This document shows positions 1 to 10,454 of a stretch of DNA of 64,000 bases, piece after piece (the stretch's first letter is position 1; each line of letters opens with the position of its first letter). Source of the DNA: Lysobacter changpingensis (GTDB taxonomy: Bacteria > Pseudomonadota > Gammaproteobacteria > Xanthomonadales > Xanthomonadaceae). The DNA is taken from contig NZ_JADWPE010000003.1 of assembly GCF_017308985.1 (NCBI RefSeq), positions 744,001 to 808,000 on the forward strand, written 5' to 3'. A program made the translations under genes and the position numbers. Under the pieces are notes generated by a model. It was given only the letters and a program-made list of their open reading frames with translations. It did not search any database and had not been told where the DNA came from.

Positions 1-1
1 C

Positions 2-1363
2 ACCATCGTCGAGCGCGCCCAGGCGGCCTACAAGGTGTGGCGCACCACGCCGGCCCCGCGCCGCGGCGAGGCGATCCGCCTGTGTGCCGACGCGCTGCGC
101 AGGCACAAGGACGCGCTGGGTTCGCTGGTCGCGCTGGAGATGGGCAAGTCCAAGCCCGAAGGCGACGGCGAAGTGCAGGAAATGATCGACATCGGCGACT
201 TCGCGGTCGGCCTGTCGCGCCAGCTGTACGGCCTGACCATGCACTCCGAGCGCCCCGGCCATCGCATGTACGAGCAGTGGCATCCGATCGGCCTGGTCGG
301 CGTGATCTCGGCGTTCAACTTCCCGGTCGCGGTGTGGGCGTGGAACTCGTTCATCGCTGCGATCTGCGGCGACATCACGATCTGGAAGCCGTCGCCGAAG
401 ACTCCGCTGTCGGCCATCGCCTCGATGAAGATCTGCAACGAAGCGCTGAAGGCCGGCGGCTTCCCCGACATCTTCTTCCTGTTCAACGACGCCGGCACCG
501 AACTCGCCTCGACCTTCGTCGACGACAAGCGCGTCCCGCTGATCAGCTTCACCGGTTCGACCCGGGTCGGCCGCATCGTCGGCGAGCGCGTCGCGCGCCG
601 CATGGGCCGTTCGCTGCTGGAACTGGGCGGCAACAACGCGATCATCGTCGACCCGTCGGCGGACCTGAAGCTGGCGATTCCCGCCATCGTGTTCGGCGCC
701 GTCGGCACCGCCGGCCAGCGCTGCACCACCACGCGCCGCCTGTTCGTGCACGAATCCATCTACGACGACGTGCTGGCCAAGCTCGTCACCGCCTACAAGC
801 AGGTGGAGAAGAAGATCGGCGATCCGACCGATCCGGCCAACCTGATGGGCCCGCTCAACAGCCGCGACGCGGTGCAGGCGTACCTCGAAGCGGTCGAACG
901 GGCCAAGGCCGCCGGCGGCAAGGTCGAGACCGGCGGTGCGGCGATCGATCGCGCCGGCAACTTCGTGCTGCCGACCATCGTGACCGGCCTGTCGAACGAC
1001 GTCGACATCGTCCAGCACGAGACCTTCGCCCCGATCCTGTACGTCATGAAGTACAGCGACCTCGGCGACGCCATCCACATGCAGAACGACGTGCCGCAGG
1101 GCCTGTCGTCGGCGATCTTCACGCAGAACCTGAAGGCGGCCGAGGCGTTCCTGTCGGCGTCCGGTTCGGACTGCGGCATCGCCAACGTCAACATCGGCAC
1201 CTCGGGTGCGGAGATCGGCGGCGCGTTCGGCGGTGAGAAGGAAACCGGCGGCGGCCGGGAGTCCGGCTCCGACGCCTGGAAGGCCTACATGCGCCGCCAG
1301 ACCAACACCATCAACTACTCCGACGCGCTGCCGCTGGCGCAGGGCATCAAGTTCGATCTGTGA
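2..1363 (+). CDS. ALDH7-family aldehyde dehydrogenase (aminoadipate-semialdehyde dehydrogenase type), 5' end outside window
   Basis: This is an NAD(P)-dependent aldehyde dehydrogenase that oxidises an aldehyde to the acid. The closest family I recognise is ALDH7 (2-aminoadipate-6-semialdehyde / piperideine-6-carboxylate dehydrogenase of lysine catabolism). The open frame runs in from base 2, so the start codon and about the first 50 residues lie outside the window. Visible motifs are [13 protein letters not shown] in the cofactor domain, [10 protein letters not shown], the catalytic Glu in LELGGNNA, and the nucleophilic Cys in [12 protein letters not shown] (codon 722-724). The C-terminus reads [17 protein letters not shown], also typical of ALDH7. 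It is followed by a 148-bp gap and pyrD. No other lysine-catabolic gene is visible, so the substrate is inferred only from the family. Confidence 0.85.
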   Translation, partial: TIVERAQAAYKVWRTTPAPRRGEAIRLCADALRRHKDALGSLVALEMGKSKPEGDGEVQEMIDIGDFAVGLSRQLYGLTMHSERPGHRMYEQWHPIGLVGVISAFNFPVAVWAWNSFIAAICGDITIWKPSPKTPLSAIASMKICNEALKAGGFPDIFFLFNDAGTELASTFVDDKRVPLISFTGSTRVGRIVGERVARRMGRSLLELGGNNAIIVDPSADLKLAIPAIVFGAVGTAGQRCTTTRRLFVHESIYDDVLAKLVTAYKQVEKKIGDPTDPANLMGPLNSRDAVQAYLEAVERAKAAGGKVETGGAAIDRAGNFVLPTIVTGLSNDVDIVQHETFAPILYVMKYSDLGDAIHMQNDVPQGLSSAIFTQNLKAAEAFLSASGSDCGIANVNIGTSGAEIGGAFGGEKETGGGRESGSDAWKAYMRRQTNTINYSDALPLAQGIKFDL

Positions 1364-1369
1364 CGCCGT

Positions 1370-1501
1370 GATTCGGGATTCTGGATGCGCAAAGGCGGCG
1401 GCGCCAGCCGCCGACGAATCGCGGCAAGCCCGTCCTTGCGACCGCTGATCCACCACGTCCGACCTCTCGAATCCCCAAATCTCAAATCCGAATCCCGAAT
1501 C
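1370..1501. repeat. Inverted GATTCGGGATTC / GAATCCCGAATC repeat around the intergenic gap
   Basis: The 12-mer GATTCGGGATTC at 1370-1381 has a perfect inverted partner at 1490-1501, which continues as another CCCGAA. Short tandem GAATCCC runs of this kind are common between xanthomonad genes. The arms are about 108 bp apart and lie between the ALDH stop and the pyrD start. A foldback in RNA is possible, but there is no T-run to make it a clear terminator. Confidence 0.5.
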
Positions 1502-1511
1502 CCGAAAAGAC

Positions 1512-2570
1512 ATGTACGGACTCGCCCGCCCCTTCCTGTTCGGCCTGGACGCCGAAGCCGCGCACGGCGCGGCGCTCAACGCGCTGGAAGTGGCCTACCG
1601 CACCGGCGCGGGCGCGCTGCTCTCGCGCCGGCCGGCTCCGCTGCCGACGCGCGCGTTCGGGCTGACGTTCCCGAATCCGGTCGGCCTCGCGGCGGGGCTG
1701 GACAAGAACGGCGCGCACATCGACGCGCTGCTCGCGCTCGGCTTCGGGTTCATCGAGATCGGCACGGTCACGCCACGCGCGCAGGAAGGCAATCCGAAGC
1801 CGCGCATGTTCCGGCTTCCGGAGCACGAAGCGGTCATCAACCGCCTGGGCTTCAACAACGGCGGCGTGGATGCGCTGGTGCGCAATGTCGAACGCGCGAA
1901 GCGCCGGCACGGCCTGCTCGGCATCAACATCGGCAAGAACAAGGACACGCCGAACGAGTCGGCCGAGAACGACTACCTGTTCTGCCTGGAGCGCGTGTAC
2001 CCGCTCGCCGACTATGTGACGGTGAACATCTCCTCGCCCAACACGGCCGGTCTGCGTGAACTGCAGGAAGAGCAGGCGCTGCGCCGTCTCGTCGGCACGT
2101 TGCGCGACGCGCAGGAACGGCTGGCCGGCGTGCACGGCCGGCGCGTGCCGATGCTGGTGAAGATCGCGCCGGACCTCACCGACAACGACGTCGAGGCCGC
2201 CGCCCGCGTACTTGGCGATCTGCACGTGGACGGCGTCATCGCGACGAACACCACCGTTTCGCGCGTGGGCATCGAAGGCTCGCCCCTGGCGCAGGAAACC
2301 GGCGGGCTCTCCGGCCGGCCGCTGCTCGGCCAGGCGACCGCGGTGCTGCGCATGATGCGCACGCGCCTGCCCGAATCGATCCCGATGATCGGCGTCGGCG
2401 GCATCCTCTCCGGTCCCGACGCCGCGGCGAAGATGGCCGCGGGCGCGACGCTGGTGCAGTGCTACACCGGCCTGGTCTATCGCGGCCCCGCGCTGATCAA
2501 GGAATGCGTCGAAGCCATGCGTCGCCGCAAGGAAGCGCCGAGCCGCGGCAACATGCCGCCGATCGTATGA
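1512..2570 (+). CDS. pyrD: Dihydroorotate dehydrogenase (quinone), class 2
   Basis: PyrD oxidises dihydroorotate to orotate in pyrimidine synthesis and passes electrons to membrane quinone. The 352 residues match the length of class 2 enzymes, and the N-terminal helix [13 protein letters not shown] is the usual membrane-associating segment. Family motifs are [30 protein letters not shown] (with the active-site Ser of class 2), [25 protein letters not shown] and IGVGGILSG in the FMN phosphate site. The start is the ATG right after the AATCCCGAA repeats; no strong Shine-Dalgarno is seen. It is followed by murB 133 bp downstream on the same strand. Confidence 0.97.
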   Translation: MYGLARPFLFGLDAEAAHGAALNALEVAYRTGAGALLSRRPAPLPTRAFGLTFPNPVGLAAGLDKNGAHIDALLALGFGFIEIGTVTPRAQEGNPKPRMFRLPEHEAVINRLGFNNGGVDALVRNVERAKRRHGLLGINIGKNKDTPNESAENDYLFCLERVYPLADYVTVNISSPNTAGLRELQEEQALRRLVGTLRDAQERLAGVHGRRVPMLVKIAPDLTDNDVEAAARVLGDLHVDGVIATNTTVSRVGIEGSPLAQETGGLSGRPLLGQATAVLRMMRTRLPESIPMIGVGGILSGPDAAAKMAAGATLVQCYTGLVYRGPALIKECVEAMRRRKEAPSRGNMPPIV

Positions 2571-2703
2571 GGCCTTCGATCGCCGTTCCCCCGGTTGCGG
2601 GGCCGCAAGGTTCCCTGACAGTACGACCGATGTCCCGTCCAACCGCCCGCTTCCGCAACACGAAGGCGACTCGCAGCCGCGTGAACGACGAGTGCGAATC
2701 CCG

Positions 2704-3744
2704 ATGACCGACGCCATCCGCGTACTGCGCGACGCGCCGCTGCACTCGCGCAACACGTTCGGCGTCGCGGCGACCGCGCCCCTCCTGGCCGAAGTCGCCG
2801 ACGCCCGCGCCCTGCCCGACCTGCTCGCACGGCCCGAATTCGACACGCACACGCCGCTCGTGCTCGGCGGCGGCAGCAACCTGCTGTTCGCCGGCGATCC
2901 GGCCGTCCCGCTGCTCGCGCTCACCGGGCAGGACGTTTGCGTGGTCCGCGACGAAGGCGACATCGCGATCGTGCGCGCCGATGCCGGAGTGACCTGGCAC
3001 GGCTTCGTCCTGCGCATGCTGGACGAAGGCTTCGCCGGGCTGGAGAACCTCGCGCTGATACCCGGCACCGTCGGCGCCGCGCCGATCCAGAACATCGGCG
3101 CGTACGGCATCGAGGTGCGCGAGTTCATCCACGCGGTGGAAAGCTTCGAGCCCGCCACCGGTCGCGTGCACCGCTTCGACGCGACGCAGTGTGCGTTCGC
3201 GTATCGCGACAGCGTGTTCAAGCACGAGCCCGATCGCTACATCGTCACCGCCGTGGAATTCGCGCTGCCGCGCACGCCGGCGCTCAAACTCGACTACGCC
3301 GGCATCGGCGACGAGCTCGTCGCCATGGGCATCGCCTCGCCCACGCCGCGCGACGTCGCGCAGGCGGTCATCGCGATCCGCCGGCGCAAGCTGCCGGACC
3401 CGGCCGTGCTCGGCAATGCGGGCAGTTTCTTCAAGAATCCCATCGTCATGCACGCGCAAGCCGAAGCGTTGGCGGCGGAACATCCGGGCATGCCCGTGTT
3501 CCGGGGCAACGGTCCGGACACGCGCAAGCTCTCGGCCGCATGGTTCATCGACGCCTGTGGCTGGAAGGGCCACCGCGACGGCGACGCCGGCGTCGCGCCC
3601 ACGCACGCGCTGGTGCTGGTGAACCACGGCCGCGCGACCGGACAGGACCTGCTCACATTGGCGCGACGCATCGCCGACTCGGTGCACACGCGCTTTTCGG
3701 TATCCATCGAACCCGAACCGCGCATCGTCGGCGCGAGCTGGTAA
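2704..3744 (+). CDS. murB: UDP-N-acetylmuramate dehydrogenase
   Basis: MurB reduces UDP-GlcNAc-enolpyruvate to UDP-MurNAc with NADPH and FAD, an early cytoplasmic step of peptidoglycan synthesis. I use the ATG at 2704 (346 residues) rather than the in-frame GTG at 2692, because the protein then begins MTDAIRVLRDAPL. Motifs are LVLGGGSNLLF (FAD site), IPGTVGAAPIQNIGAYG, FAYRDSVFK, the catalytic Ser region NAGSFFKNP, and AAWFIDACGWKG. The length and the YRDSVFK segment fit the type I (E. coli-like) enzyme. An EamA transporter follows 12 bp downstream, so the two may be co-transcribed. Confidence 0.97.
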   Translation: MTDAIRVLRDAPLHSRNTFGVAATAPLLAEVADARALPDLLARPEFDTHTPLVLGGGSNLLFAGDPAVPLLALTGQDVCVVRDEGDIAIVRADAGVTWHGFVLRMLDEGFAGLENLALIPGTVGAAPIQNIGAYGIEVREFIHAVESFEPATGRVHRFDATQCAFAYRDSVFKHEPDRYIVTAVEFALPRTPALKLDYAGIGDELVAMGIASPTPRDVAQAVIAIRRRKLPDPAVLGNAGSFFKNPIVMHAQAEALAAEHPGMPVFRGNGPDTRKLSAAWFIDACGWKGHRDGDAGVAPTHALVLVNHGRATGQDLLTLARRIADSVHTRFSVSIEPEPRIVGASW

Positions 3745-3756
3745 GGAGCCTCCACG

Positions 3757-4668
3757 GTGAGCGAAGCCCTGCCCCATCCGCTTCGCGCCGCGGGCTTCAT
3801 GCTCGCCAGCACGCTCTGCTTCGGCGTGATGGCCATCGCCATCCGCCTGGCCTCGCAGTCGCTGAACACGCTGGAGATCGCATTTTTCCGCAACCTGTTC
3901 GGCCTGCTCACCGTGCTGCCGCTGGTGATGCGCGTCGACCCGGCCTCGCTCCGCACGCGGCAGCTGCCGCGCTATTTCGTGCGATGCGTGATCGGCATCT
4001 TCTCGATGCTGTGCGGCTTCTGGGCGATCGGCCATCTGCCGCTCGCGCAGGCGATTTCGCTGTCGTATTCCTCGCCGGTGTTCGTGACGATCCTCGCGGC
4101 GCTGCTGCTGGGCGAACACGTGCGCGGCCGGCGCTGGGCCGCGGTCGCGGCCGGCTTCATCGGCGTGCTGGTGATCGTGCGGCCGTTCTCGCACGAGTTC
4201 ACCGGCGGCACGCTGATCGCGCTGCTCGCCGCGGTGCTGAGCGCGGTGGTGGCGATCCAGATCAAGCAGCTCTCGCGCGTGGATGCCGCCAACACGATCG
4301 TGCTCTACACGTACCTGTTCTGGGTGCCGATCTCGCTGGTGCCGGCGCTGTTCGTGTGGGAATGGCCGCAGGGCATCACCTGGCTGTGGGTGATCGCCGC
4401 CGGCCTGTTCGGCACGGGCGGCCAGGTGCTGTGGACGCACGCGCTCAAGCTCGGCGAGGTCTCCGCGCTGACGCCGATCAGCTTCATCCAGCTGCCGCTG
4501 GTGGCGCTGGTGGGCTGGCTCTGGTTCGACGAAACGGTAGACCTGTGGACCTGGATCGGCGCCGGCATCATCCTTTCGTCGGTCGCCTACATCGCGCACC
4601 GCGAAGCCGTGCTCCTGCGCCGGCACGCGACGACCGCACCCACGGAAGCCGCCAAGCCCGGCGAATGA
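3757..4668 (+). CDS. EamA/DMT-family inner-membrane transporter
   Basis: A 303-residue member of the drug/metabolite transporter superfamily with about ten hydrophobic helices arranged as two EamA repeats. The first starts near LASTLCFGVMAIAIRLASQ and the second near ALLAAVLSAVVAIQIKQL. The start is GTG at 3757, preceded by AAGGAG at 3743-3748. It lies 12 bp after murB, which suggests read-through transcription. The substrate cannot be told from sequence; related proteins export or import amino acids, S-adenosylmethionine or drugs. The hydrophilic tail, rich in Ala and Thr, is about 20 residues long. Confidence 0.85.
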   Translation: MSEALPHPLRAAGFMLASTLCFGVMAIAIRLASQSLNTLEIAFFRNLFGLLTVLPLVMRVDPASLRTRQLPRYFVRCVIGIFSMLCGFWAIGHLPLAQAISLSYSSPVFVTILAALLLGEHVRGRRWAAVAAGFIGVLVIVRPFSHEFTGGTLIALLAAVLSAVVAIQIKQLSRVDAANTIVLYTYLFWVPISLVPALFVWEWPQGITWLWVIAAGLFGTGGQVLWTHALKLGEVSALTPISFIQLPLVALVGWLWFDETVDLWTWIGAGIILSSVAYIAHREAVLLRRHATTAPTEAAKPGE

Positions 4669-4677
4669 GCGCCCGCG

Positions 4678-5397
4678 TCAGTCGGCCGCGGGATCGATGA
4701 CCGGCCGCGCCCAGGGCCGGCCGTGCACGCGATACACCGAAAGGAACACCGCCGCGACCCACGCCATCGCCACGGCCCAGCCGGCGAGGATGTCGGACGG
4801 GTAATGCACGCCCAGGTACACGCGCGACAGGCCGACGAGGACCACGAACGCCGCCATCGACAGTGCGACCGGCCAGCGCCAGCGCGTGTGCCAGGCCAGC
4901 AGCACCAGCACGCATGCGAGCGTCATCGAGCCCATCGCGTGGCCGCTGGGGAAGCTGTAGGTGGTTTCCGGCGCGACCGAATCCCACAGCGCCGGGCGAT
5001 CGCGCGCGAAGAACAGCTTCGCACCGATGTTGAGCAGCGCCGAGCCACCCAGCGCGATCGCCGCGAACACCGCCTCGCGATAACGGCGCAGCAGCGCCAG
5101 CACGAGCACGAACGCGACGTCGAACGGCACCACACCCCAGGCGTAGCCGACCTTCGAGATGAACACGAAGAACGTATCGAAGCCCTCGCGCGCCATCGCG
5201 TGGGCGAAACGCAGGATCGGCTCGTCGAAGGCGATGGCTTCCTGCTCGTGGATCTCGTCGGCGAGTTCGCCGAACACCCACAGCGGCAGCAGCAACCCGA
5301 CGAACACCACCGCCAGACGCAGGCCGTGCCGGCGCAGCAGGCCCGCGCCGAAACGCAGGACGCTCGCCAGCGCGCCGCCGCCCGCGTCAGCCGCCAC
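4678..5397 (-). CDS. PAP2-family phosphatase, membrane bound
   Basis: A 239-residue integral membrane lipid phosphatase of the PAP2 (phosphatidic acid phosphatase / undecaprenyl-pyrophosphatase) superfamily. All three signature motifs are present in order: [19 protein letters not shown] (catalytic His) and [12 protein letters not shown]. Several hydrophobic helices surround them. The frame begins at a GTG at 5397 and overlaps the end of ispG by 11 bp, so it is probably translated from the same message. Family members recycle undecaprenyl pyrophosphate or dephosphorylate other lipid phosphates. The coupling to the isoprenoid gene ispG is suggestive but not proof of that role. Confidence 0.88.
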   Translation of the reverse strand: MAADAGGGALASVLRFGAGLLRRHGLRLAVVFVGLLLPLWVFGELADEIHEQEAIAFDEPILRFAHAMAREGFDTFFVFISKVGYAWGVVPFDVAFVLVLALLRRYREAVFAAIALGGSALLNIGAKLFFARDRPALWDSVAPETTYSFPSGHAMGSMTLACVLVLLAWHTRWRWPVALSMAAFVVLVGLSRVYLGVHYPSDILAGWAVAMAWVAAVFLSVYRVHGRPWARPVIDPAAD

Positions 5398-6661
5398 GTG
5401 CCGCGCCGGCCCCGAACTTGCGCTCGACGTAATGGTCGATCAGCGCCACGAACTCGTGCGCGATGTTCTCGCCGCGCAGGGTCACGGTCTTCTCGCCGTC
5501 CTCGAACACCGGCGCGGACGGCGCCTCGCCCGTGCCCGGCAGCGAGATGCCGATGTTCGCGTGGCGCGATTCGCCCGGGCCGTTCACGACGCAGCCCATC
5601 ACCGCGAGCGTCAGGTTTTCCGCGCCCGGATGCGTCACCTTCCACTCCGGCATCTTCGCGCGCACGTGTTCCTGCACGGTCTTGGCCAGCTCCTGGAAGA
5701 ACGTGCTGGTGGTGCGACCGCAGCCCGGGCACGCGGTGACCATCGGCGTGAACGCGCGCAGGCCCATGGTCTGCAGCAGTTCCTGCGCGACGACGACCTC
5801 GTTCGTGCGCGGCTGGCCCGGCTCCGGCGTGAGCGAGATGCGGATCGTGTCGCCGATGCCCTCCTGCAGCAGCACGCCCAACGCCGCGCTGGAGGCGACG
5901 ATGCCCTTGCTGCCGATGCCGGCCTCGGTCAGGCCCAGGTGCAGCGCGTACTTGCCGCGGCGCGCGAGTTCGCGATACACCGCGATGAGTTCCTGCACGC
6001 CGCTGACCTTCGCACTGAGCACGATGCGGTCCGCCGGCAGGCCGAGTTCCTCCGCGCGCGCCGCCGAATCCAGCGCCGAGCGGATCAGCGCCTCGCGCAG
6101 CACTTCGCCGGCCTCGCGCGGCTCGGCGAGCGTGTGGTTCTCGTCCATCAGCTGCGCGGCCAGCGCTTGGTCGAGCGAGCCCCAGTTCGCGCCGATGCGC
6201 ACCGGCTTGCCGTAACGGATCGCCAGTTCGATCAGCGTCGCGAACTGGCTGTCCTTCTTCTTGCCGAAGCCGACGTTGCCCGGGTTGATGCGGTACTTCG
6301 CCAGCGCTTCGGCACAGGCCGGCTCGGCGGTGAGCAGCTGATGCCCGTTGTAGTGGAAGTCGCCGATGATCGGCACGTTGACGCCCATCATCGCCAGCTT
6401 GTCGACGATGCGCGGCACGGCGGCGGCGGCTTCAAGCGTGTTGACGGTGACGCGGACCATTTCCGAGCCGGCGCGCCACAGTTCGGCGACCTGCTTCGTG
6501 GTGGAGGCGACGTCGGCCGTGTCGGTGTTCGTCATCGACTGCACGACGACCGGATGGCCGCCGCCGACGTCGACGCCGCCGATGCGCACCGCCGTCGTCA
6601 GGCGGCGTGGCAGGGGTCCGAAACCGGGATGGGCGCAGGGCGCCTGGGCGTGCGAATTCAT
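5387..6661 (-). CDS. ispG: 4-hydroxy-3-methylbut-2-enyl diphosphate synthase
   Basis: IspG (GcpE) makes HMBPP from methylerythritol cyclodiphosphate using a [4Fe-4S] cluster, the sixth step of the MEP isoprenoid pathway. Iron-sulfur ligands are visible in [13 protein letters not shown] and [11 protein letters not shown]. The N-terminal TIM barrel contains [14 protein letters not shown], and [11 protein letters not shown] is another signature. I place the start at the ATG at 6661 (424 residues, [14 protein letters not shown]) rather than upstream in-frame codons, because 424 is the usual length for xanthomonads. The gene is divergent from xseA, with 122 bp for promoters between them. Confidence 0.96.
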   Translation of the reverse strand: MNSHAQAPCAHPGFGPLPRRLTTAVRIGGVDVGGGHPVVVQSMTNTDTADVASTTKQVAELWRAGSEMVRVTVNTLEAAAAVPRIVDKLAMMGVNVPIIGDFHYNGHQLLTAEPACAEALAKYRINPGNVGFGKKKDSQFATLIELAIRYGKPVRIGANWGSLDQALAAQLMDENHTLAEPREAGEVLREALIRSALDSAARAEELGLPADRIVLSAKVSGVQELIAVYRELARRGKYALHLGLTEAGIGSKGIVASSAALGVLLQEGIGDTIRISLTPEPGQPRTNEVVVAQELLQTMGLRAFTPMVTACPGCGRTTSTFFQELAKTVQEHVRAKMPEWKVTHPGAENLTLAVMGCVVNGPGESRHANIGISLPGTGEAPSAPVFEDGEKTVTLRGENIAHEFVALIDHYVERKFGAGAARGG

Positions 6662-6783
6662 GCGCCTATTGTAGGCCACGCGGCCGTGGCGACCGCGCGT
6701 CTTCACGCGGCCGGGCGTGCGAACGATCACGTGACCGACGCCCCCTCCTGAGGTACCGTGGCCGGCCATCGAACGGCCCCGCC

Positions 6784-8145
6784 ATGCCCTCCTTCGCCGA
6801 CGCCAGCCGCCCCGACACGGTGCTCACGCCCAGCCAGCTGAACACGCTGGCGCGCGACCTGCTGGAAGGCGCCTTTCCCTCGATCTGGGTCGAGGGCGAG
6901 CTGGGCAACGTCTCGCGCCCCTCGTCGGGCCATCTGTACTTCACGATCAAGGACGCGCGCGCGCAGGTGCGCTGTGCGATGTTCCGGCCCAAGAGCAGCT
7001 GGCTGCGCTTCACTCCGCGCGAAGGGCTGCGCGTGCTCGGCCGGGGCCGGCTCACGCTGTACGAAGCGCGCGGCGAGTACCAGATGGTGTTCGACCACCT
7101 GGAGGAAGCCGGCGAAGGTGCGCTACGCCGCGCGTTCGAGGAACTCAAGGCGAAGCTCGCCGCCGAGGGCCTGTTCGACGCCGAACGCAAGCGCCCGCTG
7201 CCGCGCTTCGCGCGGCGCATCGGCGTGATCACCTCGCCCAGCGGCGCTGCCGTGCGCGACGTGCTGAGCGTGTTGTCGCGCCGTTTCCCGCTGGTGCGGG
7301 CCGACGTGCTGCCGGTGCCCGTGCAGGGCGAAAGCGCGGCGGCGCAGATCACCACGATGCTGCTCAAGGCGATCGCCGCGCAGCGCTATGACGTGATCGT
7401 GCTCGCGCGCGGGGGCGGTTCGCTGGAAGACCTGTGGGCGTTCAACGATGAACGGCTGGCGCGCACGATCGCCGCCTCGCCCGTGCCTATCGTCTCCGCC
7501 GTCGGCCACGAAACCGACTTCAGCCTCAGCGATTTCGCCGCCGACGTGCGCGCGCCGACGCCGTCGGTCGCCGCCGAACTGCTGGTGCCCAATCGAGAGG
7601 ACCTGCTGCACCGGCTGCGCGTGCTCGACGCGCGCCTGCGCAACCTGCAATTGCAGCGGTTGCGCCAGGCAATGCAGCGCGCCGATCGCGCGGCGCTGCG
7701 CCTCAACGCGCTGCGTCCCCGCGCCCGGCTGGACATGTTGTGCCGGCGGCAGGCCGATGCGCTGCGTCGCCTCGACGCCGCATGGAAACGCCGCATCGAA
7801 CGCGAACGCGCCCACCTTCGCCACGCCGACGCGGTGCTGCGCGCCGCGCATCCGCAGCGTCGCATCAACCGCCTGCGCGAACGCCTGGCCGCGATGGCGC
7901 AACGACCGCAGTCGGCCATCGTGCGCCGGCTGTCGAAGGAAGCACTGCACCTGCGCGGACTCGCGCGCTCGCTCGAAGCGGTGAGCCCGCTGGCGACGGT
8001 CGCGCGCGGGTATTCGATCCTGCGCCACGACGACGGCCGGATCGTCCGCAGCGTGCTGGATGCGGCGCCGGGCGATCGGCTGTCGGCACGGCTGTCTGAT
8101 GGCGAACTGGCCGTCCGGGTGGAAGCGAAGGACACGCGCGACTGA
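6784..8145 (+). CDS. xseA: Exodeoxyribonuclease VII large subunit
   Basis: XseA is the catalytic large subunit of exonuclease VII, which degrades single-stranded DNA in repair. The 453 residues start [11 protein letters not shown] at the ATG at 6784. The N-terminal OB fold contains [19 protein letters not shown]. The catalytic domain has [33 protein letters not shown] and [17 protein letters not shown], with the conserved acidic and His residues. A long Arg-rich coiled-coil region follows, and the C-terminus ends with the usual RGYSIL segment. The small subunit xseB is not in the window. Confidence 0.96.
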   Translation: MPSFADASRPDTVLTPSQLNTLARDLLEGAFPSIWVEGELGNVSRPSSGHLYFTIKDARAQVRCAMFRPKSSWLRFTPREGLRVLGRGRLTLYEARGEYQMVFDHLEEAGEGALRRAFEELKAKLAAEGLFDAERKRPLPRFARRIGVITSPSGAAVRDVLSVLSRRFPLVRADVLPVPVQGESAAAQITTMLLKAIAAQRYDVIVLARGGGSLEDLWAFNDERLARTIAASPVPIVSAVGHETDFSLSDFAADVRAPTPSVAAELLVPNREDLLHRLRVLDARLRNLQLQRLRQAMQRADRAALRLNALRPRARLDMLCRRQADALRRLDAAWKRRIERERAHLRHADAVLRAAHPQRRINRLRERLAAMAQRPQSAIVRRLSKEALHLRGLARSLEAVSPLATVARGYSILRHDDGRIVRSVLDAAPGDRLSARLSDGELAVRVEAKDTRD

Positions 8146-8210
8146 GTGGCCGGGATCGCGCGCCGGATCGCGCATAGAATCGCCGCAACGCCACCGCCTA
8201 CGGGCATCGC

Positions 8211-8918
8211 ATGCGTCCATCCAGACCGGCCCGTCCGCTCCTGCTGGTATCGCTGTCCTTCTGCCTGATCGCCTGTGAACGTACTCCGGTGGCCCCGGCG
8301 CCCGCGCCAACCACGCCACAGCGCGCCGCGCCGCCCACGAGGCCGCCGTCGCCGCCACTCGTCGCCGCCGCGCGCGAACAGATCGGCGTGACCGTGCGTT
8401 ACGACCCGGAATACACCGCGATCGCTTACCCCAACGGCGACGTGCCGGTCGATCGCGGCGTGTGCACCGACGTGGTGGTCCGCGCCCTGCGCCGGCAAGG
8501 GCTCGACCTGCAACGTGCCGTGCACGAGGACATGCGCCGGAATTTCGCCGCGTATCCGCGCATGTGGGGCGCACGCGCGCCGGACCGAAACATCGACCAT
8601 CGTCGCGTGCCGAACCTGATGCGCTGGTTCGCGCGACAGGGCTGGGAGCTGCCGTCGTCCGGAAACGCCGCGGATTACCAGCCGCAGGACATCGTCGCCT
8701 GGCGCCTGCAGGGCAGCGGGTTGCTGCACATCGGCATCGTGTCCGACCTCACCTCGCGCGAAGGCGTGCCGTTGATCCTGCACAACATCGGCTGGGGCAC
8801 GCGCGAGGACGACATCCTGTTCGGCCACGCGATCATCGGCCATTACCGCCCGCCGGTCGCCGGGCTCGACGTCGTCGCGAACATGTCCGCGTCTCCCGCG
8901 CAGACCACCGCGCACTAA
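8211..8918 (+). CDS. DUF1287 (YijF-like) lipoprotein
   Basis: A 235-residue exported protein. The N-terminus has an Arg-rich start, a hydrophobic stretch LLLVSLSFCLIAC and a lipobox-like LIAC, followed by a Pro/Ala-rich linker of about 35 residues. The rest matches DUF1287: AAREQIGVTVRYDPEY, then DRGVCTDVVVRALR with a Cys in the position of an NlpC/P60-like nucleophile, NIDHRRVPNLMRWF, and GDIVAWRL-like text with His residues in LLHIGIVSD. The fold is thought to resemble NlpC/P60 enzymes, so a role in cell-wall or amide hydrolysis is possible. Function is unproven. Confidence 0.75.
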   Translation: MRPSRPARPLLLVSLSFCLIACERTPVAPAPAPTTPQRAAPPTRPPSPPLVAAAREQIGVTVRYDPEYTAIAYPNGDVPVDRGVCTDVVVRALRRQGLDLQRAVHEDMRRNFAAYPRMWGARAPDRNIDHRRVPNLMRWFARQGWELPSSGNAADYQPQDIVAWRLQGSGLLHIGIVSDLTSREGVPLILHNIGWGTREDDILFGHAIIGHYRPPVAGLDVVANMSASPAQTTAH

Positions 8919-8960
8919 CGGCCGCTCGCCTACACTGCCGGCTTTTCCGGGGAGTCCATC

Positions 8961-10433
<1,473 letters not shown>

Positions 10434-10454
10434 CCGAGGCGCTGCGGCGCCGGA

